Positions 32,106-40,355 of a DNA stretch of 64,000 nucleotides are shown in pieces. The first letter of the stretch is position 1. Each line of letters starts with the position of its first letter. The notes below the pieces were generated by a model. That model did not search any database. It was not told where the DNA came from and saw only the letters and a program-made list of their open reading frames with translations. This DNA is from a virus, in the IMG/VR virus record IMGVR_UViG_3300041409_000599, positions 16,461 to 80,460 of that record; one strand, 5' to 3'. The position numbers were made by a program, and so were the translations under genes.

Positions 32106-33665
32106 TTACTTCCGTGCCGCGAACGCTCCGCTCCGCTTCATCTGCTCTTTGATCAAGTGCTCGCGCGGCATCTCTTCGTTCGGGTGCGCCGCGGCCCATT
32201 CGGTGCGTATCTGGGCAATCAGCGCATTCGGATCGGTTACAGGTGCCGGTTGTGCGGGTGTCGTAGAGCGAGTCTTCGGGTCGGTGTTCGAGGCGGCGGT
32301 TTGTGTGGTGCGCGTTTCCTGCCGGGTTTCCTGACGGGTGAGCGTGCCGCCCTTGGCTTCGCGGATAACTTGCGCCGCGATCGGGCCAAGGATCTGGTTC
32401 GTCCACTTCAGCAGATGCGCGAGATGTTCTTTCTCCCGCGTCTCGCCTGGTGCACGACTGAGGATCGAATCAAGAGCAGGTTGGTAATAATCCAGCTCTG
32501 CCAGCTTCTGATCAACAAGCTGGCCGATTTTCACCATTGCGGCGTTTTGCTCGAACTCCGTAAGTCCGGCGGTTTTGAATTTGGGTTGCAACTGGGCAAC
32601 GATGGAGTCTTCAGCTTTCTTCTCCGCGCGCTCAATCGACTGCGTATTTACTTCGGTCCTGCGCTTGATGTCGGCCTGCTGGTCGGATTTTTCTTTCTCC
32701 GACACGGCTTGCTCGCGCTGCTTGAGTGAATCCGCGAATGGCTTCAGTTCTTCCGGGACTTCCCCTAACGCCGGGGAGGACGGCGCGTTTACCTCCTCAA
32801 GGATGTCCAGGGCGGCTAAGAGCCGTTCGTTCTGGGTTGACTCAGCTTTGGCCCTCAGCACAGAGAGCCGGTTATCGAAAATGTGATTGAAGGTGTTCAG
32901 TAACGCGGGATGAAACTTGTATTGGCCCTTCTCGTCGAGGACCGGCTGGCCCTTGTCGTCGGTGTACATGGCCATCTGCGTCCACTTGTCCAGAAACTTT
33001 CCCGCGCCTTCTTTGGTCGTGGCGCCAAGGAACAGGTTGTCGGTGGACTGCCACGTCGCAGCGCCTTGTGCCATCACCTTCGCGGTTTCAACATCGGGAA
33101 CAATCTGCCGGATCTCGCGGTTCTCCGCGTCTCTCCGCAGTGCGCCAAAGACCTGGCCCTTGAGTTCAGGGTTATCGTCAAAGAACTTTTTGGTGGCCGG
33201 GTCAGCCTCGATCGCTTTGGCGAATTCCTGCGGTCCCAGACTTGTGCCATCGTCCAGTTCAGGGACTTCTGCGGCTGCGGCCGCTGCTGCCTGTTGTTCT
33301 TCCGGTGTCGGAGCGTTGGGAGCGGTCGGGTCTTGCTGCTCTGCCGCGGCGGCTGCTTCGGCAATCTGTTCCGCCGTCTGCGTTGCCGGCACTTCTGCCG
33401 GGACCTCAGCAGGCACTTCGGCTGGTGCTGCGCTGCCATTGCCTTCTTCCAGTGGCACGGAAGCCTTAGCTTCGTCCCATCCCGCGCGTAGCTTGTCCTG
33501 GATCGACAGTTCGCCAGAGGGATTACTTGCTGGCGTTGACGCTGGTGTAGAAACTGGCGTAGGCGTAGCTGATGGAGTAGGCGCAGAACTCGCTGGCGCT
33601 GCCGGTGCGGGAGTGCTCGGAGCTGATGGGGCCGCTGGTGCGGACGGTGTGATGACTTCAGACAT
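32106..33665 (-). CDS. Probable scaffolding protein
   Basis: This 519-residue protein opens with a long Pro/Ala/Thr-rich stretch (about 1-55), then acidic, Glu/Ala-rich segments with short repeats (AEVPAEVPAEVPA), then charged helices with heptad-like spacing (about 300-440). The C-terminus is basic (REHLIKEQMKRSGAFAARK). A long acidic-helical protein with a basic tail directly upstream of the capsid gene is the usual scaffold plan. There is no protease motif. Confidence 0.7.
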   Translation of the reverse strand: MSEVITPSAPAAPSAPSTPAPAAPASSAPTPSATPTPVSTPASTPASNPSGELSIQDKLRAGWDEAKASVPLEEGNGSAAPAEVPAEVPAEVPATQTAEQIAEAAAAAEQQDPTAPNAPTPEEQQAAAAAAAEVPELDDGTSLGPQEFAKAIEADPATKKFFDDNPELKGQVFGALRRDAENREIRQIVPDVETAKVMAQGAATWQSTDNLFLGATTKEGAGKFLDKWTQMAMYTDDKGQPVLDEKGQYKFHPALLNTFNHIFDNRLSVLRAKAESTQNERLLAALDILEEVNAPSSPALGEVPEELKPFADSLKQREQAVSEKEKSDQQADIKRRTEVNTQSIERAEKKAEDSIVAQLQPKFKTAGLTEFEQNAAMVKIGQLVDQKLAELDYYQPALDSILSRAPGETREKEHLAHLLKWTNQILGPIAAQVIREAKGGTLTRQETRQETRTTQTAASNTDPKTRSTTPAQPAPVTDPNALIAQIRTEWAAAHPNEEMPREHLIKEQMKRSGAFAARK

Positions 33666-33683
33666 GACGATTCGTTTCCTTCC

Positions 33684-33699
33684 TCGGCGCTCAGGCCGA
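33684..33699 (-). promoter_or_regulatory. Leader hairpin with loop CTGAGC, copy 2
   Basis: The stem TCGGC/GCCGA with loop CTGAGC (minus strand) stands directly before GAGGAAGGAAACG and the scaffold start. The loop is identical to the one before the 28,514 gene. It may tune translation of the scaffold. Confidence 0.4.
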
Positions 33700-33707
33700 T
33701 TTGGCGG

Positions 33708-33743
33708 TGAAATAGAAAGGCCCAGCCGCTTAGGGCTGAGCCT
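33708..33743 (-). terminator. Probable terminator before the scaffold gene
   Basis: On the minus strand a 10-bp stem with one wobble (AGGCTCAGCC with GGCTGGGCCT) and a six-base loop is followed by TTCTATTTC. It lies 28 bases after the stop of the 33,772 gene. The U-run is broken, so it may be a partial terminator that sets the ratio of portal to capsid transcripts. Confidence 0.6.
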
Positions 33744-33771
33744 CGATTACTGAATTCGGTAATTTGGTAAA

Positions 33772-34224
33772 TTAGTCGCCGTCGGTCGCGGGCGGCTTCT
33801 GCTCTTCCACCACTGGCGGATCGCCGGCAGCGTCAAGCTGCTCGGTCACGTCGGGCTCGGCATTGTGCTCTGCCACATGCTTGTCGAACTCCGGCCTTGG
33901 CTTCGCAATCAACCGGCCGCTGTCATCCTGCTTCTTCTGTTCAAAGGGATGGTCATTCGCTGGATGGTCCACTGGCAGCGCCAGGTGCTCTTCGCTCAGC
34001 CGCTTCCAGCAATTCAAGCTGTACTGCGGCAGCGCCGGATTCGTCTCTTTCTTCGAATCGTCGCTCATGTGCGGAACGCCAAACTCGGTTTTGAGCGCAT
34101 CGGTCTTGGGGTCAAAGTAGGCGACGTCCAGAACTTCAGGGTTGAGGTTGTTAACTCCGACCACCAGCGCAGCAAACACGACGCTGGCACGGTCGATATA
34201 AAGCACGACTGATCCTTTATTCAT
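33772..34224 (-). CDS. Phage protein after portal, acidic C-terminus
   Basis: This 150-residue protein starts at an ATG with AGGAGA seven bases upstream; the longer frame to 34,344 only reads through the portal gene. The N-terminal half is a small alpha/beta unit (KGSVVLYIDRASVVFAALVV); the C-terminal half is acidic and Pro-rich and probably disordered (VEEQKPPATDGD). It could be a scaffold or assembly helper. No family is recognised. Confidence 0.65.
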   Translation of the reverse strand: MNKGSVVLYIDRASVVFAALVVGVNNLNPEVLDVAYFDPKTDALKTEFGVPHMSDDSKKETNPALPQYSLNCWKRLSEEHLALPVDHPANDHPFEQKKQDDSGRLIAKPRPEFDKHVAEHNAEPDVTEQLDAAGDPPVVEEQKPPATDGD

Positions 34225-34234
34225 AAATTTCTCC

Positions 34235-36628
34235 TTATGCCATCGCTGGCTGCGGTTGAGGTTGTCCTTGCGGCGGCGGCATTGCTCCCGGAGGCATTCC
34301 ACCCGGTGCGACCATCTGCGCCTCTGCCATCTTTTCTTTTGCAAACTGAACGCACAACTTATAGAACGCCACCAGATTGTCTACGGCTGGCTGGTTGCCT
34401 TCGAGCTTGTCCCAGTGTTCCTGCGCCCACGCCGGAATGATCTTCTGCCAGGCGTCCAGATCGTCGAGATACTTCTGCGGCATGACTGAAGGCAGAAGGA
34501 ACGGCTCTCCCGTCTCTGGATCCGGCATCCCGGTATCGATCGGCCCGGAACTTACAAGCTGCGCTATCACGCGCAGAGACTTGGACCGCATCGCCGCTCC
34601 CGGAGCTATCAGCCCCGGAACGCCCATGTACCGGATAAACGTGTCGATGTTCTTGGGCTCGGCTGAGAACCAGTCCAGCAGCATCGAATCTTTCTGCGTA
34701 ATCAGGTTCTCGAACCAGTCTTTGATTTCCGAGTATGTCATCGGGAAACCCTGGTCGGCTTCCGGCTCGGCGTGTACTGAGCCCTTCATCTGGTCCAGAT
34801 GGACATACTCGTTCCGCGCTTCTTTGGTTTCATCGGTGACCACCTGAAACCAGTCTTCCGTCATGTTCTCTGCGGCGCAGGCAACGCCATTCTCGGCCGC
34901 TTCCGCGTGCTCGGTCTGCAGTCCTTTCCACATCAGGCCCAGCTTGTTCTTGGCGGTCGACAACTGCTGTCCTTGGCCGGTCGCAGTCTGAATGTTCGGA
35001 TCGCCATTGCCGCCGAACAACTGCGGCGGCGTTCCCACCAGCAGCTCCATATCGTGCTTCAGGCTTTCCACGTACTGGAAAATCGCGTGGTCGATCTCCG
35101 TCTTGACCTGGAAGATTGCGTGCTGGATATCCGCCATCTGATGTGCCGCCCTGAGCGCAATGCCATTCAAGACGCCTGGCCGCAGCACCTTGTTGTTCAT
35201 GGCCTGCGTATCGATCATTCCCTCATTGGCCAGCAGGAACCCGGCGCACAGCCGATCAAAGTACTCGTCTATCTTCGAATAGGCATCATTGATGCGTTCC
35301 TGAATCGGGACCGCAGGGTCACCCGCGGGCGCCGGATACAGGCCATAGCCTTTGGTTTCAGTGCCGCACCAGGTAAGTTCCTTGGTCAGTTTGGCTGGCT
35401 TGATGAACAGCGGCATCTCGCCGATCCATGCTAGCATGCAGCCCTTGGGAAAAAGCTCTTGCAGCCGCTCGCAGGTAGGCCGGTCGTCCATCTCCGCAAA
35501 CGCCGTTACCTGAAACCATGTGCGATTGTAGGTAAGCTTCTCGTTTGAAGTAGTCCGCAGCCCGGAACCAGCACCCGCCGGCGAACTCAGCATGTCGCGC
35601 TGCTGACGGTCCATCGTCTCGCCCGACGCGCCCGATGTCATTCCCGCTTCTAGCTTGTCCCAAAGCTTTGGGAAGATTGTCCGCGCCCAGCCCAGGGTTA
35701 CATCGTCGGCAACATTGACCAGCGGAGAATCGTCAATCGTCGCCGCGTCCGGGTCGGCGTCAACGTTCATGGCGCCGTAGACCGTCTGGATCACCATGCC
35801 GTTCGCAACATCGTCTTTCTGTTGCGCAATCGGGATAGTGTCTACATGGTCTTCGTGGTAATTCTCCTGGCCCAGAGGCTGGCCGCACTGCGGGCATGCC
35901 AGCCCTTGCGGGTTCTGTACGATCTCATTCTCCGGCGTGGTGGCGCCGCAGTTGTAGCAGACAAACCGCGCCGGCAGCACGTCAGTGCGCGTAAGCTGCC
36001 AGACCGTTTCTTTGTGCGTTCCCGTGCGATCGGCATCCACCACGTAGCGGTTGAACTTGAAATAGCAGCCGCCGGTGAACAGCTCCATCAGTTCCTGGCC
36101 GACCATCGTGTCGGCCTTGTTCGCCCGCTCGATGATGGTTTCCACCCGGGATCCTGCTTTTGCCGTTTCGCGGTCGGATTCGTCGTCGGCATTGGCCGGC
36201 ATGAACCGCACCTTGGGAACCGAGAGCAGCGCAGAGCGGTAGGCCTTCTCTACCATCTGGTAGAAGTTATGCGGACGCCGGTCCATCGAGCGGTCTTCGC
36301 TGTCTTTGTTCTGGGAGCCGGCGAAGTTGTAATACTCGTCAAAGGCGTCGAACTGGTTCAGCGTTCCCGGCCACACCCCGGTGTAGTGGTTGCCTTTTAG
36401 CATCTCCTTGTTCTTGAGGACCTTGGCGCGGATGGCGCGCAGCTTCGGCTGCCAGCGGTCGCGGATGCGGTTGGAGAGCTCAATCAGTTTGGTCGCATCG
36501 CCCGGCTGCATGCCTTTATAAAGGGCATTGTCCTGGCCGGTGGAATTAGAGGGCGCGTCTTTGCTGGGTTCTTGGCTGGCCGGTGTGGGTGACTGCGGCT
36601 GCCGGAGATTAAAGCTCGAGGTTGCCAT
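34235..36628 (-). CDS. Portal protein with an inserted zinc ribbon
   Basis: This 797-residue protein has the features of large portal proteins of short-tailed phages: an N-terminal helical clip region, RRPHNFYQMVEKAYRSALL, a central WCGTETKGYGLYPAPAG region, a long helix region with GTPPQLFGG, and a Pro/Gln-rich tail. Between about 224 and 248 it carries CYNC and CPQC, a zinc ribbon inside the body. It makes the ring through which DNA enters the capsid. It is the first large gene of the head group. The insertion is unusual and its role is unknown. Confidence 0.75.
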   Translation of the reverse strand: MATSSFNLRQPQSPTPASQEPSKDAPSNSTGQDNALYKGMQPGDATKLIELSNRIRDRWQPKLRAIRAKVLKNKEMLKGNHYTGVWPGTLNQFDAFDEYYNFAGSQNKDSEDRSMDRRPHNFYQMVEKAYRSALLSVPKVRFMPANADDESDRETAKAGSRVETIIERANKADTMVGQELMELFTGGCYFKFNRYVVDADRTGTHKETVWQLTRTDVLPARFVCYNCGATTPENEIVQNPQGLACPQCGQPLGQENYHEDHVDTIPIAQQKDDVANGMVIQTVYGAMNVDADPDAATIDDSPLVNVADDVTLGWARTIFPKLWDKLEAGMTSGASGETMDRQQRDMLSSPAGAGSGLRTTSNEKLTYNRTWFQVTAFAEMDDRPTCERLQELFPKGCMLAWIGEMPLFIKPAKLTKELTWCGTETKGYGLYPAPAGDPAVPIQERINDAYSKIDEYFDRLCAGFLLANEGMIDTQAMNNKVLRPGVLNGIALRAAHQMADIQHAIFQVKTEIDHAIFQYVESLKHDMELLVGTPPQLFGGNGDPNIQTATGQGQQLSTAKNKLGLMWKGLQTEHAEAAENGVACAAENMTEDWFQVVTDETKEARNEYVHLDQMKGSVHAEPEADQGFPMTYSEIKDWFENLITQKDSMLLDWFSAEPKNIDTFIRYMGVPGLIAPGAAMRSKSLRVIAQLVSSGPIDTGMPDPETGEPFLLPSVMPQKYLDDLDAWQKIIPAWAQEHWDKLEGNQPAVDNLVAFYKLCVQFAKEKMAEAQMVAPGGMPPGAMPPPQGQPQPQPAMA

Positions 36629-36631
36629 TAT

Positions 36632-36877
36632 TTATTTGGGCCAGTAGGTTCGAGGAGCGTCAATCAGGTTCTGGACTGAGTCGATCAAGCAATTATCGGC
36701 AGGGCTATTGCCGTCAGCTTTCGCGTAATCCAAGTTCTGTTGCGCGGATTCAAGCAATCCATTGATTTCAGTATTTGCCGATGACCTGTCCGCGTGCCGT
36801 TTCAAAAATCTGCTGTACCGGATGCGCCGCTCGCGCTGCCTGCACCTGCTCTGACTGGCCTTCCTGCGCGAGCACAT
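36632..36877 (-). CDS. Possible small gene between 36,768 gene and portal
   Basis: The last 48 codons (to 36,632) read like real protein (NTEINGLLESAQQNLDYAK then a PRTYWPK end) and stop three bases before the portal ATG. The frame has no good start after the upstream stop. The ATG at 36,877 lies inside the upstream gene with no ribosome site, and its first part is Arg-rich shadow sequence. A TTG near 36,757 or a frameshift from the upstream gene are other options. Confidence 0.35.
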   Translation of the reverse strand: MCSRRKASQSRCRQRERRIRYSRFLKRHADRSSANTEINGLLESAQQNLDYAKADGNSPADNCLIDSVQNLIDAPRTYWPK

Positions 36878-37187
36878 CCGCAAGCTGTGACGGCCGGTGC
36901 CGCTTCGTCCATGCAATCCGATCTTTGCGCCGCTGCTCTTCGTTCCGTATTTCCTGCTCGAATACCTGCTCCGGCGTCAGCGGGACTTCCGGCTCCGGCT
37001 TCACTTCCGGGATGGTGTCGAACACCTGCACTCCGAAGTTGGCCTTGTAAATCAGGTCATGCATGCGCCGGGTTTCGCGCTCGAGATCCGCGATGCGCTT
37101 GTCCCGCTGACCGAGCTGGGTATTCTTCTCGCGCAGCATGTCGTCGAATCGGGCTGCGGAGGTCCAGGGCCAGCGCAATGGCAACAC
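36768..37187 (-). CDS. Small coiled-coil phage protein
   Basis: This 139-residue protein starts at a GTG placed six bases after GAGGA; it overlaps the upstream TAG. The N-terminal half is a charged helix with heptad spacing (REKNTQLGQRDKRIADLE), followed by Pro/Glu-rich linkers and a helical C-terminus. The longer frame to 37,301 is shadow sequence. It is probably a minor head or assembly protein near the portal. Confidence 0.6.
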   Translation of the reverse strand: MLPLRWPWTSAARFDDMLREKNTQLGQRDKRIADLERETRRMHDLIYKANFGVQVFDTIPEVKPEPEVPLTPEQVFEQEIRNEEQRRKDRIAWTKRHRPSQLADVLAQEGQSEQVQAARAAHPVQQIFETARGQVIGKY

Positions 37188-37552
37188 TATTCGTCCTCTG
37201 TCACGTTCACGTTCGTTACGCCGGCCGCCTTGGATCTTGCCTTCAGATAGGTGGTAGCCGCAGAGGGCGCGGTTGCGCCGCCGATATTCTGGGCGGGCCA
37301 TCCCAATATTGGCCCCTGGTTATTCCCCTGCCCCACGGAATTGCCAAGGTCGATCTGCGGGGCTGGAGGACTGCCAGGAACACCCACAACGTATTGCTGG
37401 GTGAAGTTATCGTTGGGCAACAGGTACTGCAAGCCGACCGCTGCGGCAGCTTCGTCTTCACGCACCCGCACCCGCCGCGCCGGGATGGTTGAGACAATCG
37501 CCACCATGGCGCCGCCGCTACCGTTAAGAGCAATCTGTCGCTGTGCCGGCAT
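37187..37552 (-). CDS. Small phage protein, Gly/Ala/Val-rich
   Basis: This 121-residue protein has an N-terminal strand set (QIALNGSGGAMVAIVSTIPA), a middle rich in Gly, Pro and Asn, and a C-terminus ending VNVTEDE. There is no TM helix or enzyme motif. Its ATG overlaps the upstream stop (TAATG). It could be a minor structural protein; position is the only guide. Confidence 0.55.
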   Translation of the reverse strand: MPAQRQIALNGSGGAMVAIVSTIPARRVRVREDEAAAAVGLQYLLPNDNFTQQYVVGVPGSPPAPQIDLGNSVGQGNNQGPILGWPAQNIGGATAPSAATTYLKARSKAAGVTNVNVTEDE

Positions 37553-37839
37553 TAGTTTGCCTCCAGAAACTTTTCCAGGTCATCTGCCCAGATGCAGTGG
37601 ACTTCCGTTCCCGCCAGTCTTTCGTCGGGATGGTCGGCAGGATGCGAGCGATGGTTGCAACACATCACTTCCTTAAGTCCGCCCATCAGTTGGTTGAATT
37701 TCGCCTCGCCCAGCTTCGCCCGGACTTCCTCTGAGTCAAAGGCCAGGTGGAAGGCATCGCTGCCCTTGCTGGCCACGAACTCCAGTCCCAGCGCCAGCGA
37801 ACGCGGAAAGCGGGACTCAAGGTATGGGTGATGAGCCAT
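37552..37839 (-). CDS. Small phage protein, unknown
   Basis: This 95-residue protein has a helical Leu/Phe-rich first half and a second half with CCNHRSHPADH, a cluster of Cys and His that might bind a metal. It is TAATG-coupled on both sides, so it belongs to one translation chain with its neighbours. I do not recognise the family. Confidence 0.55.
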   Translation of the reverse strand: MAHHPYLESRFPRSLALGLEFVASKGSDAFHLAFDSEEVRAKLGEAKFNQLMGGLKEVMCCNHRSHPADHPDERLAGTEVHCIWADDLEKFLEAN

Positions 37840-38021
37840 TATTTCCCTCTGTCCGCCAGGCGCTGGCCGAAGCTGCGCCGCGGCTTCTGTTTGCTTGCGC
37901 GCTCCGGCAGGTCCTTGCCCTTGCTGGCCGCGTTGTATTCGTCCACGTCCACGCCCTGGTCTTCCATCTTGTCGCGATTGGCATTGAAGAATCGGCGCTG
38001 ACTGTCAGATTTGTAAGGCAT
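37839..38021 (-). CDS. Short conserved-type phage protein (MPYKSxxQRRFF family)
   Basis: This 60-residue basic protein begins MPYKSDSQRRFFNANRDKME. The motif, a basic stretch with RRFF and then GVDVDEYNAASKG, recurs in small proteins across phages; I recall the pattern but not a function. The longer frame to 38,222 reads through a neighbour. It lies at the border of the head genes and the exported-protein genes. Confidence 0.7.
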   Translation of the reverse strand: MPYKSDSQRRFFNANRDKMEDQGVDVDEYNAASKGKDLPERASKQKPRRSFGQRLADRGK

Positions 38022-38092
38022 ATCGACCGCTCTCTTTGGCTTTCGGTTGACGCCCTCTTTCTGCAAGGGCTGTGATGATTCAGCCGTCAGGC

Positions 38093-38500
38093 TCACTTCG
38101 TTGTCACCAGAAACTCTACGAACTGCGGATTGTCCTGAATGAAGGCCAGCAGTTCGCCGGATCCCCAGTAAATTCCCGCGTGTCCGTCTTCGCCGTCGTC
38201 TTTGTCGCCTGAGTTGTTCCACTTCTGGTCTTGCTTGAAGCTGCCGTCACAAGCCAGCGCGTGCATGATTTCATGCAGCAAAGCCTTTGCCAGTTCCCGC
38301 CCTTGAATGTCCTTGCGAACATCCACGCGCTTGAAGGCGCAGAAGGTCACCGCGTCGTTCGTCGCATCGGCATCCACTACTCCGACATACCTGATGGTCC
38401 AGGCTTCCCCGTGTTTGGTGAATCCGTGCGGAAGGGTATCCACGGATCGCGCCCAGACACTCAGGAAAGCCAGGACTACCAGGCCGGCGACAACGCGCAT
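38093..38500 (-). CDS. Exported zincin-like protein with HExxH motif
   Basis: This 135-residue protein has an N-terminal signal-like helix (VVAGLVVLAFLSVWA) and HEIMH at 76-80, the zinc-binding motif of metallopeptidases. A third ligand is not certain. It should act outside the cytoplasm. Its place next to a beta-barrel protein and near the lysis genes suggests envelope work, perhaps in lysis or in changing the cell surface. Activity is inferred. Confidence 0.65.
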   Translation of the reverse strand: MRVVAGLVVLAFLSVWARSVDTLPHGFTKHGEAWTIRYVGVVDADATNDAVTFCAFKRVDVRKDIQGRELAKALLHEIMHALACDGSFKQDQKWNNSGDKDDGEDGHAGIYWGSGELLAFIQDNPQFVEFLVTTK

Positions 38501-38503
38501 CTT

Positions 38504-39055
38504 CTAGAACCTCAGCACCAAACCGGCCGCGGCCCGGATGTTGCTCTCCGACCCGTGGAAGGCTTCGGTGTAGATGTAATCGACCTGCGGAAGCCGTATA
38601 GCCACGCGCTTACTCACCCCGATATCCAAGCCACCGCCCAGGGCATAGGCAAAACTGGAATCAGCCAGCGCTGTCAGATGAAAGCCTTTAAGCTTCTGCA
38701 CTTCGTAGGCGCCACCCACCAGCGCGTGTGCAAACACCCGGCTCTGCTTGAACCGCCCGGACAACTCCGGCCCGCCCATAAAGAGGAATTGGTTCTGTGT
38801 GGCGTTGTGGGAGAAGTTCAGGTCGCTGGCCAATCCGAACCAGCGATTAACGTTAACTGACAGTTCAGCCACGCCTCCAGGGATGTTGGCGCCGCTCTCC
38901 AATGCGCCCAGCGCGCCCTTGAAGCTGTGCGGCAGAGCGCCGTTGTGGGTAACGCTTGCGCCCAGGAAAACGTCGGCGCGGTTATCCTGCGCCACGGCGC
39001 TGCCGGCGATCATCAGGATCATGGCGATCATGCATACGAATACGGTCTTCTTCAT
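38504..39055 (-). CDS. Outer-membrane beta-barrel protein with signal peptide
   Basis: This 183-residue protein has a signal peptide (KKTVFVCMIAMILMIAGSAVA then QDN) and then alternating strands typical of a small eight-strand barrel, ending in GLVLRF with the C-terminal Phe that barrel proteins use for assembly. It is far smaller than porins. On a phage it could alter the cell surface and block superinfection. The GGAG site is clear. A hairpin (39,081-39,101) lies just upstream of this gene. Confidence 0.75.
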   Translation of the reverse strand: MKKTVFVCMIAMILMIAGSAVAQDNRADVFLGASVTHNGALPHSFKGALGALESGANIPGGVAELSVNVNRWFGLASDLNFSHNATQNQFLFMGGPELSGRFKQSRVFAHALVGGAYEVQKLKGFHLTALADSSFAYALGGGLDIGVSKRVAIRLPQVDYIYTEAFHGSESNIRAAAGLVLRF

Positions 39056-39133
39056 CGTGTTTTCTCCTTAGAAATAAGTTGGCCCCTCATCACAAGGGGC
39101 CATGGAAATTTCACTTCGGGTTACGAGATGCCG

Positions 39134-39493
39134 TTAGCCGACAGCGTTCGCCGTCGCGTCCGGTTGATCAGCAGCCTGGCCAACAGTATTGGCTGCGGCC
39201 GGCAAGCTGGGCTGGGGCGCTGGCGGGAACAACTGTCCCGCTACTTCGTCGATCGTCGCGCTGACCACCGGACGGAATAGATTGATCATGTCCGAAGTCC
39301 TCTGGTCTCCAACCACGCCAAAACCTGCGGCTGTTCCCAGAGCTGCGGCATTGAACAGTTCCTGCGCCGCGGCTTTCTTGGTCTGGCCGGTCTTCTTACC
39401 AAACAGCGTTTCAAGGCTGCGCATGAAGAACGGCAGAAGCTTCAGTCCAACTCCGACTGAGGTAACGATTGTTTGCTGCGATTGCTGAGACAT
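39134..39493 (-). CDS. Small protein near lysis genes, unknown
   Basis: This 119-residue protein has a moderately hydrophobic N-terminal third (IVTSVGVGLKLLPFFMRSL), a basic turn (FGKKTGQTKK), a second mildly hydrophobic segment (AALGTAAGFGVV) and a Pro/Ala-rich end. It could be a pinholin or spanin partner, but the helices are weak. It follows the two-helix protein, the best holin candidate, in the same operon. Confidence 0.5.
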   Translation of the reverse strand: MSQQSQQTIVTSVGVGLKLLPFFMRSLETLFGKKTGQTKKAAAQELFNAAALGTAAGFGVVGDQRTSDMINLFRPVVSATIDEVAGQLFPPAPQPSLPAAANTVGQAADQPDATANAVG

Positions 39494-39525
39494 ATCCTGT
39501 GAATCTCCTTCTTGAATTGGTGGAA

Positions 39526-39834
39526 CTAAACTTTTGGGCTTTCCGCGACTCCGGCCGCGTGAACCTCATCCTTGGTGGGAGCGCGCAGGACCGCGAACGC
39601 GCCGACAATCAAATTCGATCCCTGCTCTTTCTGTCCGCAGCAGGTCAGCAGGACGCCACCGGCAAGGATAAGCACCATCCATACCGTGATAGAAACGCGG
39701 TTGACGGCATCGACCAACGGAGCGAGAAACGCCTGCTGTCTCAGCCGCAGGCCAAAGAAAAGCAGGAAGATGATCGTCAGGAAAACGCCCCAGATCACGT
39801 TGTGCAGCGCATTGATAGCTTGTACAAAGTTCAT
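39526..39834 (-). CDS. Two-helix membrane protein, holin candidate
   Basis: This 102-residue protein has two strong membrane helices (about 13-32 and 46-66), a short basic loop between them and a hydrophilic C-terminus. A CCGQ sequence at the end of the second helix recalls a lipobox-like context but sits too far from the N-terminus. The size, two helices and nearness to the endolysin suggest a class II holin. It overlaps the phosphatase stop by four bases. Confidence 0.6.
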   Translation of the reverse strand: MNFVQAINALHNVIWGVFLTIIFLLFFGLRLRQQAFLAPLVDAVNRVSITVWMVLILAGGVLLTCCGQKEQGSNLIVGAFAVLRAPTKDEVHAAGVAESPKV

Positions 39835-40355
39835 CCTTCAATCCTCTCTTCCTTCGCGCAACCAAGCCCCAAGATGAAATCCTTCTGACTTTGCAGGGCT
39901 AGGCCAAAATGCTCTGCTTCCATGAGCGCGTTCTCAGGCGTCCATCCGTTCACCAGAACTCGATAAGCCGCCACCATGCAGCCAGTGCGTCCTTGCCCTT
40001 GCTCGCAATGGATGAAGACTGGCTCACGCGCCGCCTGCATGATCGACTGCAATTCCATTACGTCCTTATTGGACGGCGCTGTGTTGTCGATTATCGGAAT
40101 GTTGAACGCCACGCTTCCAACCGCCCGAACAACCGCATCCTGTGAGCGTTCGGCGCATAGATTGACTGCGGTCGTAATTCCCATCGCTCTGAGCCCGCTC
40201 AGGTGCTTAGCGTCTGGCCAGGAGCCACGATAGAGCTTTCCGGGGTCCACTTCCGCGATATACCAATGGATCGGGTAAAGAGGTCTGCCGGCTAGTTTTT
40301 CCAGCCGCCCGAATTCAGCAGCTATTGCGCTCTCAGCCTTACCCAGCAGCGTCAT
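39831..40355 (-). CDS. Dual-specificity (tyrosine) phosphatase
   Basis: This 174-residue protein has the signature HCEQGQGRT at 116-124 (Cys117 nucleophile, Arg123), the conserved YRGSWPDAKHLSGLRAMGI start, and an Asp-containing loop (about 89-95) fit for the general acid. It should remove phosphate from protein Tyr or Ser/Thr, or from phosphoinositide-like substrates. Phage versions are uncommon. It is ATGA-coupled both sides and lies inside the lysis group, so it may act on a host kinase system late in infection. Confidence 0.85.
   Translation of the reverse strand: MTLLGKAESAIAAEFGRLEKLAGRPLYPIHWYIAEVDPGKLYRGSWPDAKHLSGLRAMGITTAVNLCAERSQDAVVRAVGSVAFNIPIIDNTAPSNKDVMELQSIMQAAREPVFIHCEQGQGRTGCMVAAYRVLVNGWTPENALMEAEHFGLALQSQKDFILGLGCAKEERIEG

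Noticed and set aside
39081-39101. GGCCCCT/AGGGGCC hairpin as a terminator
   Set aside because: The stem is good but there is no U-run on either strand, so I only mention it as a possible RNA structure.
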